From contig CAKZJB010000006.1 of NCBI GenBank assembly GCA_936940865.1, forward strand, positions 1-64,000: a DNA stretch of 64,000 bases, read 5' to 3'. Position numbers and translations under genes: made by a program. The DNA is from an uncultured Asticcacaulis sp. Its GTDB lineage: Bacteria; Pseudomonadota; Alphaproteobacteria; Caulobacterales; Caulobacteraceae. Under the pieces are notes generated by a model. That model was not told where the DNA came from, searched no databases, and saw nothing but the letters and a program-made list of their open reading frames with translations. This document shows, in pieces, positions 19,700-29,516 of this stretch (positions are counted from its first letter, which is position 1; each line of letters begins with the position of its first letter).

Positions 19700-20596
19700 A
19701 TGGATACTCTGGAAAAGATCGTCGATTTCGACGCGGACGGCGGCGAAGCCGCCAGCGTCGACATGGGCGCCTACAGCGAAAGCCTCAGCCAGTCGGCCGC
19801 CAAGTCGGTCAAGCTGACCGACGCCATTACCGGCGCGCCGCTCAAGAAAAAGGATGCCGTCCGTCTCGACGACCTCCGGCCGTCGCTGCTCGACTATATC
19901 CTGGCGCGCCATCCGGCCCTGCGCATGGACGATTATATCAGCCGCAAGGGACTCGACGATTTCCGCGGGCTGTATGTCTCCGAATTGCTGAACAACGAAC
20001 GCGGCGAGCTGTCGAACCTCGAGGACGAGGTGGTCGAAAGCCTCAAGACCCACGACACCCTGGCCGAAAACATCGAAGAGGATTACGAGGACCATCGCTC
20101 GCTCGGCGACCGCGTCGCCGACACAGTGGCCTCGTTCGGCGGCAGTTGGACCTTCATCATCTCGTTCTGCATGTTTCTGGCGACATGGATGGGGATCAAT
20201 CTGGTCATGGGGGAGAAGAAGGCGTTCGACGCCTATCCCTTCATCCTGCTGAACCTGATCCTGTCGACCATCGCCGCGCTCCAGGCGCCGATCATCATGA
20301 TGAGCCAGCGCCGGACCGAAGCCAAGGACCGCCTGCGCGCCCACAACGATTACAAGGTCAACCTCAAGGCCGAACTGGAAATCCGCCACCTGCACGAAAA
20401 GGTCGACCACCTGCTGAACCGTCAGTGGGAACGCCTGACCGAAATCCAGCAGATCCAGATCGAAATGATGCTGGAGCAGGCCAAGGCGGGCAAGCGTGTC
20501 GTGAAGGTGCGCAAGATCGTCAAGCGCAAGCCGAAGAAGCCCAAGGCGCCTGCCAACGAGGTCGCGGCCTTGCCCGACGGGGGCGGAGCGGCCTGA
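19700..20596 (+). CDS. DUF1003 domain-containing membrane protein
   Basis: DRVADTVASFGGSWTFIISFCMFLATWMGINLV...FDAYPFILLNLILSTIAALQAPIIMMSQRR. Confidence 0.9.
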   Translation: MDTLEKIVDFDADGGEAASVDMGAYSESLSQSAAKSVKLTDAITGAPLKKKDAVRLDDLRPSLLDYILARHPALRMDDYISRKGLDDFRGLYVSELLNNERGELSNLEDEVVESLKTHDTLAENIEEDYEDHRSLGDRVADTVASFGGSWTFIISFCMFLATWMGINLVMGEKKAFDAYPFILLNLILSTIAALQAPIIMMSQRRTEAKDRLRAHNDYKVNLKAELEIRHLHEKVDHLLNRQWERLTEIQQIQIEMMLEQAKAGKRVVKVRKIVKRKPKKPKAPANEVAALPDGGGAA

Positions 20597-20692
20597 ACGG
20601 CGGGTCGCGTCAAGGCTTGTTGCAAGGCAGCATAGGGCAATTTTTTCTCCGGCCGGGGGTATGCCGGAAAGCCGGCGTGCGCCCGCCTGCAA

Positions 20693-20706
20693 TGGGAGCG
20701 CTAACG
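20693..20706. promoter_or_regulatory. LacI-family operator-like site (xyl-box-like)
   Basis: TGGGAGCGCTAACG; 12/14 match to the xyl-box TGGTAGCGCTAACA as I recall it, with the AGCGCT core. Confidence 0.5.
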
Positions 20707-20986
20707 GCAACCCATCAGTGTGGCATGCTGTTCAATGGCTTTCATAATATGGGAGCGCCGGTCTTGCCGCGATTTTGTTGATTGATCGTACAATTCGTGG
20801 AAATTTATGGGAATCTTATACTATTGCGCTGCAGCTATCGCGCCGCGAAGACTTCGTTTACCTTGAAGTTTGCTTGACGATCTGAATTTGCCGTGCAACC
20901 TGTGCGGGCCGTCGATTGTAATAGCGTAACAAACGTACCGACGGGTTATCCGAAAAAGGAAGGCAGTTCAGGGACTGCCAAGCACA

Positions 20987-21691
20987 GTGGAGATACCGAT
21001 GAATTTGAAGCGTCTCACAATGGTAGCGGTAACACGATTCGTGCCCGCGGTTCTGGCTCTGACTCTGGCGGGGGCGGCCACGACCCACGCCCAGACGATC
21101 TGCTCGAACCAGACCGGCACCAATAACGGCTTCTATTACCAAATGTATCTGAGTTCGGGCTCGGCCTGCATGACGCTGGGCAGCGCGGGCAACTACAGCA
21201 CCACGTGGAGCCTCGGTTCCAGCGGCAACATGGTCGCCGGCAAGGGCTGGTCGACGGGCTCGACCTCGCGCAAGATCGGCTACAATGCCGGCGTGTTCAA
21301 TGGCGGCTCTAACGGGTACCTGTCGCTCTATGGCTGGTCGACCAATCCGCTGATCGAATATTATGTCGTCGAAGCCCATGGCGGCTTCACGCCTCCGGGC
21401 AGCGGCGCCACCTATATGGGCCAGGTCAGCAGCGACGGCGGCACCTACAACATCTACCGCACGCAGCGCGTCAATGCGCCGTCGATCATCGGCACGGCGA
21501 CCTTCTACCAGTACTGGAGCGTGCGCACGTCGAACAATTCGACCGGCGTGAACCATACGATCACCTTCGCCAACCACGTCAATGCGTGGAAGAGCCATGG
21601 CATGAACCTCGGCACCATGAACTACCAGATCATGGCGACCGAAGGCTACGGCTCGACCGGCAGCTCGAACCTGACGGTGTGGCAGCAGTAA
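20987..21691 (+). CDS. Secreted GH11 family endo-1,4-beta-xylanase
   Basis: Signal peptide ending [95 protein letters not shown]. Confidence 0.96.
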   Translation: MEIPMNLKRLTMVAVTRFVPAVLALTLAGAATTHAQTICSNQTGTNNGFYYQMYLSSGSACMTLGSAGNYSTTWSLGSSGNMVAGKGWSTGSTSRKIGYNAGVFNGGSNGYLSLYGWSTNPLIEYYVVEAHGGFTPPGSGATYMGQVSSDGGTYNIYRTQRVNAPSIIGTATFYQYWSVRTSNNSTGVNHTITFANHVNAWKSHGMNLGTMNYQIMATEGYGSTGSSNLTVWQQ

Positions 21692-21739
21692 TCGCGTAGG
21701 GGGAGGGGATTCTTACCTTCTTCTACCCGCTGCGGTTCG

Positions 21740-21830
21740 AAGAAAGCAAGGAACCCCGCCACCACCCTGCGCTGGCGCTCCGGGCGACCCCCTCCCTATT
21801 TCCTGCGGAAACGGGGAGGTACGGACAGAC
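21740..21830 (-). repeat. Long-form intergenic repeat unit
   Basis: gaaagcaaggaaccccgccaccaccctgcgctggcgctccgggcgaccccctccctatttcctgcggaaacggggaggta. Confidence 0.8.
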
Positions 21831-21904
21831 ACTTTTCGCTTGGCCTTTGCCTGAAAGTCTTATAGCGACCGGACCCACAAAGATTTCGTACCCCGTGGGG
21901 CCTC

Positions 21905-23584
21905 ATGACTACGCTTGTTCTCAAATTCGGCGGTTCGGTGCTGACCTCGGAAAGCGCCCTGCAGCGCGCCGTGTCGGAAGTCTACCGCCATGTCCGCGAT
22001 GCCCACAAGGTCATCGCCATCGTGTCGGCCTTCAAGGGCCAGACCGACCAGTTGCTGCGCCTGGCGGGGGCGTATACGCAGGCCTCGACCTCGACGGCCA
22101 CGCCGCACCTTTTGGCCACCGGCGAAATGCGCGCCGCGACCCTGTTCGCCATGGCATGCGAGCGTTCCGGCATCGTGACCCAGTTCCGTTCGGCCGGTGA
22201 AATCGGCCTGGTCGCCGAAGGCGAGCACCTGAACGCCAATCCCTTGTCGATGAAGCCCGACGTGCTGACGCGCGATCTGGAGCGTGTCGACCTGGTGGTC
22301 GTGCCGGGCTATCTCGCCGAAAATGCCCTGGGCGAACCCGTGTTGCTGGGGCGTGGCGGTTCGGACCTGACCGCCGTCTATATCGCCGACGCGCTGAAGG
22401 TGCCGGTGCGCCTGATCAAGGATGTCGACGCGATCTATGATGCCGACCCCGCGACGGTGGGAGAGTCCGCGAGGCCGTTCGAAGCCCTGTCGTGGCCCGA
22501 GGCGGTCAAGATCGCCTTCCCGGTCGTCCAGTCGAAGGCGATGCGTTATGCTGCCGATCACCGTATGAACGTCCAGGTCGCGGCGCTTGCCAAGGGCTAT
22601 GAAACTGTCTTGGGCGCCGAGACGAAGGTTCGAAAGACCCCGACGCTCAAGCGCCGCATCCGCATCGCCGTCATGGGCGCCGGCGGCGTCGGTTCCAAAT
22701 TTCTGGAAAGGTGCATGGAGTGGTCCGATCTCATCGAGGTCGACCGCATCCTGGTGCGCGACGCGTCCAAGCGCCGCGACCATCCGTTGTCCGCCCTGTT
22801 CACCTCGGACGCCCGCACCTTCGTGCGTCCCGACGTCGATGTCTTCGTCGATATCGGCACGGGCGTGTCGCCGTCGCTGGAGCTTCTGGAAGGATTCCTC
22901 AAGGCCGGCGTCAGCGTCACCTCGGCCAACAAGCAAGCCGTGGCGGCGGCCGGCGAGCGCCTGCGCGAAGCGGCGAAATCGTCGGGCGCCATGCTGACCT
23001 ATTCGGCCTCCGTCGGCGGCGGCGCGCCGATCATAGAGGCGTTGAAGCGCGCGGTCAAATACAACAGGATCAAAGGATTCTGCGGCGTGCTCAACGGCAC
23101 GTCCAACTTCGTCATCGACCAGGTGGAGTCGGGCAAGACATTCGACGCCGCCATGGACGAGGCGCGCCGCCTTGGCTTCGCCGAACCCGACTCGACCGCC
23201 GATCTCGACGGCACCGACGTCGGCGCCAAGCTGAAACTGCTGCGCGACATCGCCTTCCCCGGCGAGACGCCGAAGCATATCGAAGTCGGCCAGATCACCG
23301 AAGAGTCGCTGGTCATCCCAGAGGGCAAGGGCCTGCGCTATGTGGCGCGCTGCTACCGCACCGACAATGGTCTTGAAGCTTCCATGAAACTGGAAGTCTT
23401 GGATGCCGATCACTATCTGGTCGGGGCGCGCGGCGAGCAGAACCGCGCCATCATCGAGCTCGAAAACGGCGAGACCTGGTACGTCACGGGCAAGGGCGCG
23501 GGCGCGTGGCCGACCTCGGAAGCCCTGTTGGCCGACGTGCTGCAGATTGCGCGTGAGCACAAGCTGAAGCCCGACCTGGCCTGA
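21905..23584 (+). CDS. Compact bifunctional aspartate kinase-like / homoserine dehydrogenase
   Basis: N-terminal amino-acid-kinase motifs KFGGSVL, GRGGSDLTAVYIADAL, DVDAIYDADP; C-terminal HSD motifs VMGAGGVGSKF, SANKQAVAAAG, FCGVLNGTSNFV, DLDGTDVGAKLKLLRDIAFP. Confidence 0.9.
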   Translation: MTTLVLKFGGSVLTSESALQRAVSEVYRHVRDAHKVIAIVSAFKGQTDQLLRLAGAYTQASTSTATPHLLATGEMRAATLFAMACERSGIVTQFRSAGEIGLVAEGEHLNANPLSMKPDVLTRDLERVDLVVVPGYLAENALGEPVLLGRGGSDLTAVYIADALKVPVRLIKDVDAIYDADPATVGESARPFEALSWPEAVKIAFPVVQSKAMRYAADHRMNVQVAALAKGYETVLGAETKVRKTPTLKRRIRIAVMGAGGVGSKFLERCMEWSDLIEVDRILVRDASKRRDHPLSALFTSDARTFVRPDVDVFVDIGTGVSPSLELLEGFLKAGVSVTSANKQAVAAAGERLREAAKSSGAMLTYSASVGGGAPIIEALKRAVKYNRIKGFCGVLNGTSNFVIDQVESGKTFDAAMDEARRLGFAEPDSTADLDGTDVGAKLKLLRDIAFPGETPKHIEVGQITEESLVIPEGKGLRYVARCYRTDNGLEASMKLEVLDADHYLVGARGEQNRAIIELENGETWYVTGKGAGAWPTSEALLADVLQIAREHKLKPDLA

Positions 23585-23586
23585 CG

Positions 23587-23949
23587 ATGGATACGGACCG
23601 CTTCAACGCCTTCTGCGAGTCGCTGCCCGCCAGCACCCATGTGGTGCAATGGGGCGCCCACGACGTGTGGAAGGTGGGAGGCAAGGTCTATGTTATCGCG
23701 GGCACCCAGGAAAACGGCCATTTCGCCGCCAGCTTCAAGGTCTCCGACATGGGCTGGGAAGTGCTGCGCGATCATCCCGACTGCCGGCCCGCGCCATATC
23801 TGGCCTCGCGCGGGTTGAAGTGGATCCAGTACTATCGCGGCGACGCTATGGGCGACGACGAACTGCTGGACCTGATCCGCGATGCCCACCGCATCGTCGC
23901 GTCGGGCCTGTCGAAAAAGAAGCAGAGAGAACTGGGGCTTTTGCCGTGA
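23587..23949 (+). CDS. MmcQ/YjbR family DNA-binding protein
   Basis: NAFCESLPASTHVVQWGAHDVWKVGGKVYVIAG...KWIQYYRGDAMGDDELLDLIRDAHRIV. Confidence 0.88.
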   Translation: MDTDRFNAFCESLPASTHVVQWGAHDVWKVGGKVYVIAGTQENGHFAASFKVSDMGWEVLRDHPDCRPAPYLASRGLKWIQYYRGDAMGDDELLDLIRDAHRIVASGLSKKKQRELGLLP

Positions 23950-24782
23950 ACTATCGCCACGGCTTTCATGCTGGAAACTTCGCCGACCTGGCCAAGCACG
24001 CCGCCCTGCTGGTGCTGCTGCGGAGCCTGCGCGACGGGCACAAGCCACTGCGCGTGGTCGACACCCACGCCGGCGCCGGGGCCTACGACCTGTCCGATGC
24101 CGATTTCGCCCGCTCGAAGGAGGCCGAGGCCGGCATCAAGCATCTGCTCAGCCACAACGTCCCGGACAGCCTCAAGCCCCTGGCCGACTATGTTCGCGCG
24201 AAGAATGCCTCGGCGGGGTTTCACAACCGCGTCGGCCTCTATCCCGGCTCGCCCGTCCTGACGCTCGACCATTTGCGCGCCGGGGACGATTATATCGGCT
24301 GCGAACTGCGCAACGACGACTATGCCCTCCTGCGCCGCCGGATCGAACCGCGCGGCGAGGCGATCCAGGCGGATGGCTATGCCATTGCCGCCCAGGTCGC
24401 CGAAGACAGTGGCGAACACGACCTGCTGTACCTGATCGATCCGCCGTTCGAACTGCCGGGCGATTATGCCGCGATCGTCACGACGCTGACCGATGTCCTC
24501 GACCTGCGGCCCGATGCCAGGGCCTTGGTCTGGCTGCCGGTCAAGGACCTGGAAACGTTCGACTCGTTCCTGCGCCATATGGAGCGCGATCTGCCGGGCG
24601 CCGACATCGTCGCCGCAGAGATTCGCCTGCGGCCGCTGTGGAATCCGATGAAGATGAACGGCTGCGCCCTGGTCGCCGTCAATGGCCCCGACGGCTTTGC
24701 CGCAACGCTGGAAGCCATTGCGCGCGACGTCGTCGCCGTGTTCGGCGAAGCGGGCGGCGAGGGCCGGGTCCGGAGGCTCTAA
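23946..24782 (+). CDS. rlmJ: 23S rRNA (adenine(2030)-N6)-methyltransferase RlmJ
   Basis: GTG start; NYRHGFHAGNFADLAKHAALL...LYLIDPPFE. Confidence 0.9.
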   Translation: MNYRHGFHAGNFADLAKHAALLVLLRSLRDGHKPLRVVDTHAGAGAYDLSDADFARSKEAEAGIKHLLSHNVPDSLKPLADYVRAKNASAGFHNRVGLYPGSPVLTLDHLRAGDDYIGCELRNDDYALLRRRIEPRGEAIQADGYAIAAQVAEDSGEHDLLYLIDPPFELPGDYAAIVTTLTDVLDLRPDARALVWLPVKDLETFDSFLRHMERDLPGADIVAAEIRLRPLWNPMKMNGCALVAVNGPDGFAATLEAIARDVVAVFGEAGGEGRVRRL

Positions 24783-24859
24783 TCACAATTCCGCGTTAGG
24801 CCAATCTGCCGGTTGGAGCGTGCCCATGCCTATGTTATGCTGCGCTGCAATATTTTACA

Positions 24860-25696
24860 GTGAGGTTGGCCATGTTGAGCATGACGGACGCGGATACGAC
24901 AGTAAGCTTCGCCACTCCGGACGACGTCCGGCTGGCATCGGAAAAGGCCTTTCACATCTGGCTGGGCGCGTTTTCGCCGCTGTGGGCGCCGTTCATGGCC
25001 GCCACGGCGACAGGCCTCGGCTTCTGGTCGGCGACCCAGATCATGAAACGCAGCCTCGGTTTTGCCAGCGCCGAGATGCTGACGCCGGATACCCATCTGT
25101 TCGCCCAATGGCCCGGGTTTGCGCTGCCCCTCGCCACGCCATGGACCAGGAGTTGGGGCGAGACGGCCGAGGAAGCCGACCGCATCGCCGAATTGACGCA
25201 TGATTCGCTGAGCGCCCCGATCCAGATTGCCTTCGAGGCCGAAGAGAAGCTGGAAGAGGCGATCGAGGAAGCCATTGCGTCGGCGCATGAGACCGTGGAC
25301 GTGCTGATGCCGAAAGCCGACGATCTCTTTTCGGCGGCCGAGACGGCCAACCGCGCCACCGCCCAGGCTGTGACGGAAACCGCGGCCGTGGCCGCCGAAG
25401 CGGTCGAAAACACGGCGGACGCCAGCGTAAACCTTGCCGAAGAGACCGCCGACAAGGCCGCGACCGCCGTCGACACCGGCGCCGAAGCGGCGGAAACGGC
25501 CGCGAAGGCCATGGCCGAAACGACCGAAAAGGCGGCCGATACCGGCAGGACATCGGCCAGGACGGTGATCGAACCCGTGACCGAAGCGCCGGTGGTGCCG
25601 TCTGTCGCCGAGGCCACGGCGGAAAAGCTGCCCTTGCCGCTGGGCGACGTGTCGCCGGCCCTGGCCCCGCGCAAGCCCAAGAAGCCCAAGGCCTGA
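24860..25696 (+). CDS. Ala/Glu/Thr-rich repetitive protein, possibly phasin-like
   Basis: ANRATAQAVTETAAVAAEAVENTADASVNLAEETADKAATAVDTGAEAAETAAKAMAETTEKAAD: heptad/11-mer-like amphipathic repeats, KKPKA tail. Confidence 0.6.
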   Translation: MRLAMLSMTDADTTVSFATPDDVRLASEKAFHIWLGAFSPLWAPFMAATATGLGFWSATQIMKRSLGFASAEMLTPDTHLFAQWPGFALPLATPWTRSWGETAEEADRIAELTHDSLSAPIQIAFEAEEKLEEAIEEAIASAHETVDVLMPKADDLFSAAETANRATAQAVTETAAVAAEAVENTADASVNLAEETADKAATAVDTGAEAAETAAKAMAETTEKAADTGRTSARTVIEPVTEAPVVPSVAEATAEKLPLPLGDVSPALAPRKPKKPKA

Positions 25697-25697
25697 T

Positions 25698-26627
25698 CTA
25701 TCTTCCCCTGACGGGGCGGATCTCCACATAGACCGGGCGGTGGTCGGACCCGTCGTCCGGACCGACCTCGCGCTTCGACAGGTTGAGGTCGGCGCTGGCC
25801 AGGATATTGTCGATATTCACACGCATCGGCGCCGGCAGGTCGGCGCGCCACGTCCCCGTCAGGGCCGGGGCGGCGTGAAGGTCCAGGCCTTTCGCGAAAT
25901 CGTGCAGTTGGGCGGCCGACGGCGTGGTGTTGAAATCACCCGTCAGCACGAAGCGCGATGGGGGCAGGGGAGCGAGGCTGTCCTTCAGTCGGGCGAACTG
26001 GCGCGGCTGGTCGCCCGGCTCGGTGAAGGGCCAGGGCCGCGTCAGGTGCGTGACGGCCAGGTTCAGCGGACCCTGCGGCGTCTTTACGCTCACGGTGACC
26101 AGGGCAAACCCCGCCGGGCGCGGATCGGCATGGCTCAGCGGCCAGCGCGAGGCGATCACCATGTCGTAGCGCACGACCATGTAAGGGTATCCGACCTTAA
26201 GCCTGTCGATCAGGTCGGCGCGGGCGTCGTGGTTGACCTCGACCAGGGCGATGATGTCCGGCTTCTTTTCGGCGATCCACGGCAGCAGTTTTTGTGGCTC
26301 TGGATTGCGCACGTACAGATTGGCCCAGATCATCCGGATCGGCCGGGCCGCCGGGTCCGGGGACTCTTGGCGCGGAAAAACCTGCGGCGCCATGGCGATG
26401 GAAAGCAGGACGACCGCGACGACTGCCAGTATGGCCGCGCGCACCTGACGGATCAGGGCCAGGACCAGGGTAAGGACGACGGCCCCCGACAGGATCGGCA
26501 GGGTAAAGATATCGATCAGGTAGAAGACGTGGCGATGCCCGTTGGCGACGCAGACGAAGCCGGCGGCCACGAAGGCCAGGGCGACGGCGGTGCACAGCGC
26601 CGAAAACAATCCCCTGACGATCTGCAT
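25698..26627 (-). CDS. Endonuclease/exonuclease/phosphatase family protein
   Basis: N-terminal TM segments; IIALVEVNHDA...VLTGDFNTTPSAA...DGSDHRPVYVEI. Confidence 0.88.
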   Translation of the reverse strand: MQIVRGLFSALCTAVALAFVAAGFVCVANGHRHVFYLIDIFTLPILSGAVVLTLVLALIRQVRAAILAVVAVVLLSIAMAPQVFPRQESPDPAARPIRMIWANLYVRNPEPQKLLPWIAEKKPDIIALVEVNHDARADLIDRLKVGYPYMVVRYDMVIASRWPLSHADPRPAGFALVTVSVKTPQGPLNLAVTHLTRPWPFTEPGDQPRQFARLKDSLAPLPPSRFVLTGDFNTTPSAAQLHDFAKGLDLHAAPALTGTWRADLPAPMRVNIDNILASADLNLSKREVGPDDGSDHRPVYVEIRPVRGR

Positions 26628-26713
26628 GGTTAACGGTCCGTGTTGACAAGTTCGCCCATGGCGGACTTACTGCCTGCACAGGGCGCAGTCCATCGTTTTC
26701 GGGAGAGGGGCGA

Positions 26714-27184
26714 ATGCTGGCGAGATCGCACGAGGATATCCAGAGAATCGACGACTCGCTGAACGCGATCAAGCGCCTGTCGGACGGCATCATCAAGATC
26801 GGGCCGATCAACGTCATCGGCATCGACGGCATCCTGTCGTGGATTCCGTTGCCCTTCGCCGACACCGCCTATTCGCTGCTGGCCGGACTGTTCATCCTGG
26901 TGCAGGGTATTCGCGCCCGTTGCGACGCGGGAACCTTGATCGCCGCAGCCGTCGTGCTGATGATGGACAGCGGCGTCAGCATCATCGACGGCATTCCGGT
27001 CATTCCGGCCGGCGGCTTGCTCGACACTCTGTTCCAGGGGCAGCTCTACGCCTGCCATATGATCCAGAAAAATATCGAAAAGACCCTGTACGTGGAGCGG
27101 GGAGAGGCCGGCCGCAGCCACGCCGAAAACCTGGCCGAGATGCGGGCGACCAAGGGTAAGAAGCGGCTGGTCTATTTGGGCTGA
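26714..27184 (+). CDS. DUF4112 domain-containing protein
   Basis: VIGIDGILSWIPLPFADTAYSLLAGLFILVQG...VLMMDSGVSIIDGIPVIPAGGLLDTLFQ. Confidence 0.75.
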   Translation: MLARSHEDIQRIDDSLNAIKRLSDGIIKIGPINVIGIDGILSWIPLPFADTAYSLLAGLFILVQGIRARCDAGTLIAAAVVLMMDSGVSIIDGIPVIPAGGLLDTLFQGQLYACHMIQKNIEKTLYVERGEAGRSHAENLAEMRATKGKKRLVYLG

Positions 27185-27272
27185 TAACAGGGTTGTCATG
27201 CGTCCGTTTTCCGCATGGACTTTTGATTGTCACCCTTTCGCGGTAGGGTGTGGCTGGCTGTGGAGTTCAAGG

Positions 27273-27698
27273 ATGAAAGTTACCCGATTGGCGCGTATCC
27301 TGCCCGCCGCCGCCCTGGCCGGCCTCGTTTCCGCTTCGGCGGCCCATGCCGCTTCCGCTACCGACAATCCCGAAGGCCGCTGGACCGGCACGTTGCAATG
27401 CGCGCGCGCCGCCATGGGCTGTGTCGACATGCCGGTGGTGCTGCAGATCACTTCGGACGGCCATGACCAGTCCTATACGGCCAAGGTCACCTATGTGGCC
27501 GGCAACGCGCCGGCGGCCGGGCCGTCGATCACCTTTTTCATGAAGCCCGAGCTTCATACCCTGACGGCGCACTATACGGATTTTACCGATCGCCAGTTCT
27601 GGGCGCTGAGGCTCGACGGCGATTCCCTCGGCGGCGTCCGCCTGGTCAACGATCATTATATCGACCGTTACGTCTATCTGACGCGCGACAAATCGTAA
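27273..27698 (+). CDS. Secreted hypothetical protein
   Basis: MKVTRLARILPAAALAGLVSASAAHAA signal peptide. Confidence 0.65.
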   Translation: MKVTRLARILPAAALAGLVSASAAHAASATDNPEGRWTGTLQCARAAMGCVDMPVVLQITSDGHDQSYTAKVTYVAGNAPAAGPSITFFMKPELHTLTAHYTDFTDRQFWALRLDGDSLGGVRLVNDHYIDRYVYLTRDKS

Positions 27699-27730
27699 GG
27701 GCGTTTCGGTGTCATTGTCCTGAAAATGGC

Positions 27731-27760
27731 CGGGGCCCGGTTCCTGCGAACCGGGCCCCG
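27731..27760. terminator. Hairpin between convergent CDS and tRNA-Thr
   Basis: CGGGGCCCGGTT-CCTGCG-AACCGGGCCCCG, perfect 12-bp stem. Confidence 0.6.
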
Positions 27761-27761
27761 C

Positions 27762-27836
<75 letters not shown>

Positions 27837-27967
27837 CCGAAGCGGCATGAAGCGCTCCGAGGGCGTGGGCTATAGCCAAACTTTTCCCGAAGACAAAGCA
27901 AAAAATCGCGCTCCTTGAAATTATTCCCGTCTTTTCTTATGGCTGCATAGCTGCAAGGGCATTTTCG

Positions 27968-28135
27968 ATGACGGACACGGGCAAGACACCTTCCAAGACA
28001 GCGCGCGAAGAGGCGCTGGAAAAGGCGCTGCGCGACAACCTGCGCCGCCGCAAGGCCGCGGCCAGGGATGCGCCCGCGCCGGAAGCCAGCACCATTCACG
28101 AAAAAGCGAGCGGAAACAGCGAGACCGGCGCATAA
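27968..28135 (+). CDS. Small (55 aa) basic hypothetical protein upstream of murA
   Basis: MTDTGKTPSKTAREEALEKALRDNLRRRKAAARDAPAPEASTIHEKASGNSETGA*; below ORF-track length cutoff. Confidence 0.55.
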   Translation: MTDTGKTPSKTAREEALEKALRDNLRRRKAAARDAPAPEASTIHEKASGNSETGA

Positions 28136-28220
28136 ACCCCGTTGCACGGGCGACAATGTGATGTAGAACCGCGACTTCGTGTGCAATACGCACTTATTCT
28201 GACGATTCCGGGACGCATAT

Positions 28221-29516
28221 ATGGACCGCATTGCCATCGAGGGCGGCAATCCTCTTTTCGGAGACATCCCCGTTTCGGGCGCGAAGAACTCGGCCATCAA
28301 GCTGATGGCGGCCTCGCTCCTGACCTCCGAACCGGTGCGGCTGACCAATATGCCGAGACTGGCCGATACGCGGCTTCTGGGGCGTCTTCTGCAGCGCTTC
28401 GGTTGCGGCATTTCCGAATCGGACGGCGCGCAAGGCCAGCAGACGATCCTGCACACGCCGGAAATCACCTCGGCCTTCGCGCCCTATGACCTGGTGCGCC
28501 AGATGCGCGCCTCGTTCAACGTGCTGGGGCCGCTGCTGGCGCGCACCGGCCATGCCAAGGTCTCCCTGCCGGGCGGCTGCACCATCGGGGCGCGTCCGGT
28601 CGACCTGCACCTCAAGGCGCTCGAGGCCTTGGGCGCCCATATCGACATGCACGAAGGCTATGTCTTCGCCCAGGCCCCGCGCGGCCTTAAGGGGGCGGAG
28701 ATCACCTTCCCGTTCGTGTCCGTCGGCGCGACCGAGCATGCCCTGATGGCCGCCGTTCTGGCCCGTGGCACGACCGTCATGCATAACAGCGCCTGCGAGC
28801 CGGAAATCGTCGACCTGGCCGAGTGCCTGAACGCCATGGGCGCCAGGGTATCGGGCGCGGGCACCAAGACCATCGTCGTCGAAGGCGTGACCAGCCTCAG
28901 GGGCACCGACTGGGCCGTGGTCTGCGACCGTATCGAAGCCGGCACCTATGCAGTCGCGGCCGCCATGGCCGGCGGCGAGGTCCGCCTGACCAAGGTGCGG
29001 CCGGAACTGATCGCGGCCTTGCTCGACAAGCTGGCAGAGGCCGGTTGCGAGATCACCCACGGCGAAAATACCGTCACCATCAGGCGCGGGGAGGGGCGTC
29101 TCAGGCCCGTCGACCTGACGACCGACGTCTATCCCGGCTTTGCCACCGATCTGCAGGCACAGTTCATGGCGCTGATGACCCTTGCCGATGGCGAGAGCGT
29201 GATCCGCGAGACCATTTTCGAAAACCGCTTCATGCACGTGCCGGAACTGGGCCGCCTGGGTGCCGACATTTCGGTCAGCGGCGGTGAGGCGCGCGTGCGC
29301 GGCGTCGAGCGCCTGAGGGGGGCGCAGGTCATGGCCACCGACCTTCGGGCCTCGGCGTGCCTGGTTATCGGCGGCCTGGCGGCCGAGGGCGAGACCATCG
29401 TCAACCGCGTCTACCACCTCGATCGCGGTTTCGAGAACCTGGAAGGCAAGCTGTCGGCCTGCGGCGCCAATGTCCGCCGGCTCAAGGGCGACGCCCCCGT
29501 CGAAGAGGAAGAATAG
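28221..29516 (+). CDS. murA: UDP-N-acetylglucosamine 1-carboxyvinyltransferase
   Basis: [34 protein letters not shown]...[19 protein letters not shown] (active-site Cys). Confidence 0.97.
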   Translation: MDRIAIEGGNPLFGDIPVSGAKNSAIKLMAASLLTSEPVRLTNMPRLADTRLLGRLLQRFGCGISESDGAQGQQTILHTPEITSAFAPYDLVRQMRASFNVLGPLLARTGHAKVSLPGGCTIGARPVDLHLKALEALGAHIDMHEGYVFAQAPRGLKGAEITFPFVSVGATEHALMAAVLARGTTVMHNSACEPEIVDLAECLNAMGARVSGAGTKTIVVEGVTSLRGTDWAVVCDRIEAGTYAVAAAMAGGEVRLTKVRPELIAALLDKLAEAGCEITHGENTVTIRRGEGRLRPVDLTTDVYPGFATDLQAQFMALMTLADGESVIRETIFENRFMHVPELGRLGADISVSGGEARVRGVERLRGAQVMATDLRASACLVIGGLAAEGETIVNRVYHLDRGFENLEGKLSACGANVRRLKGDAPVEEEE

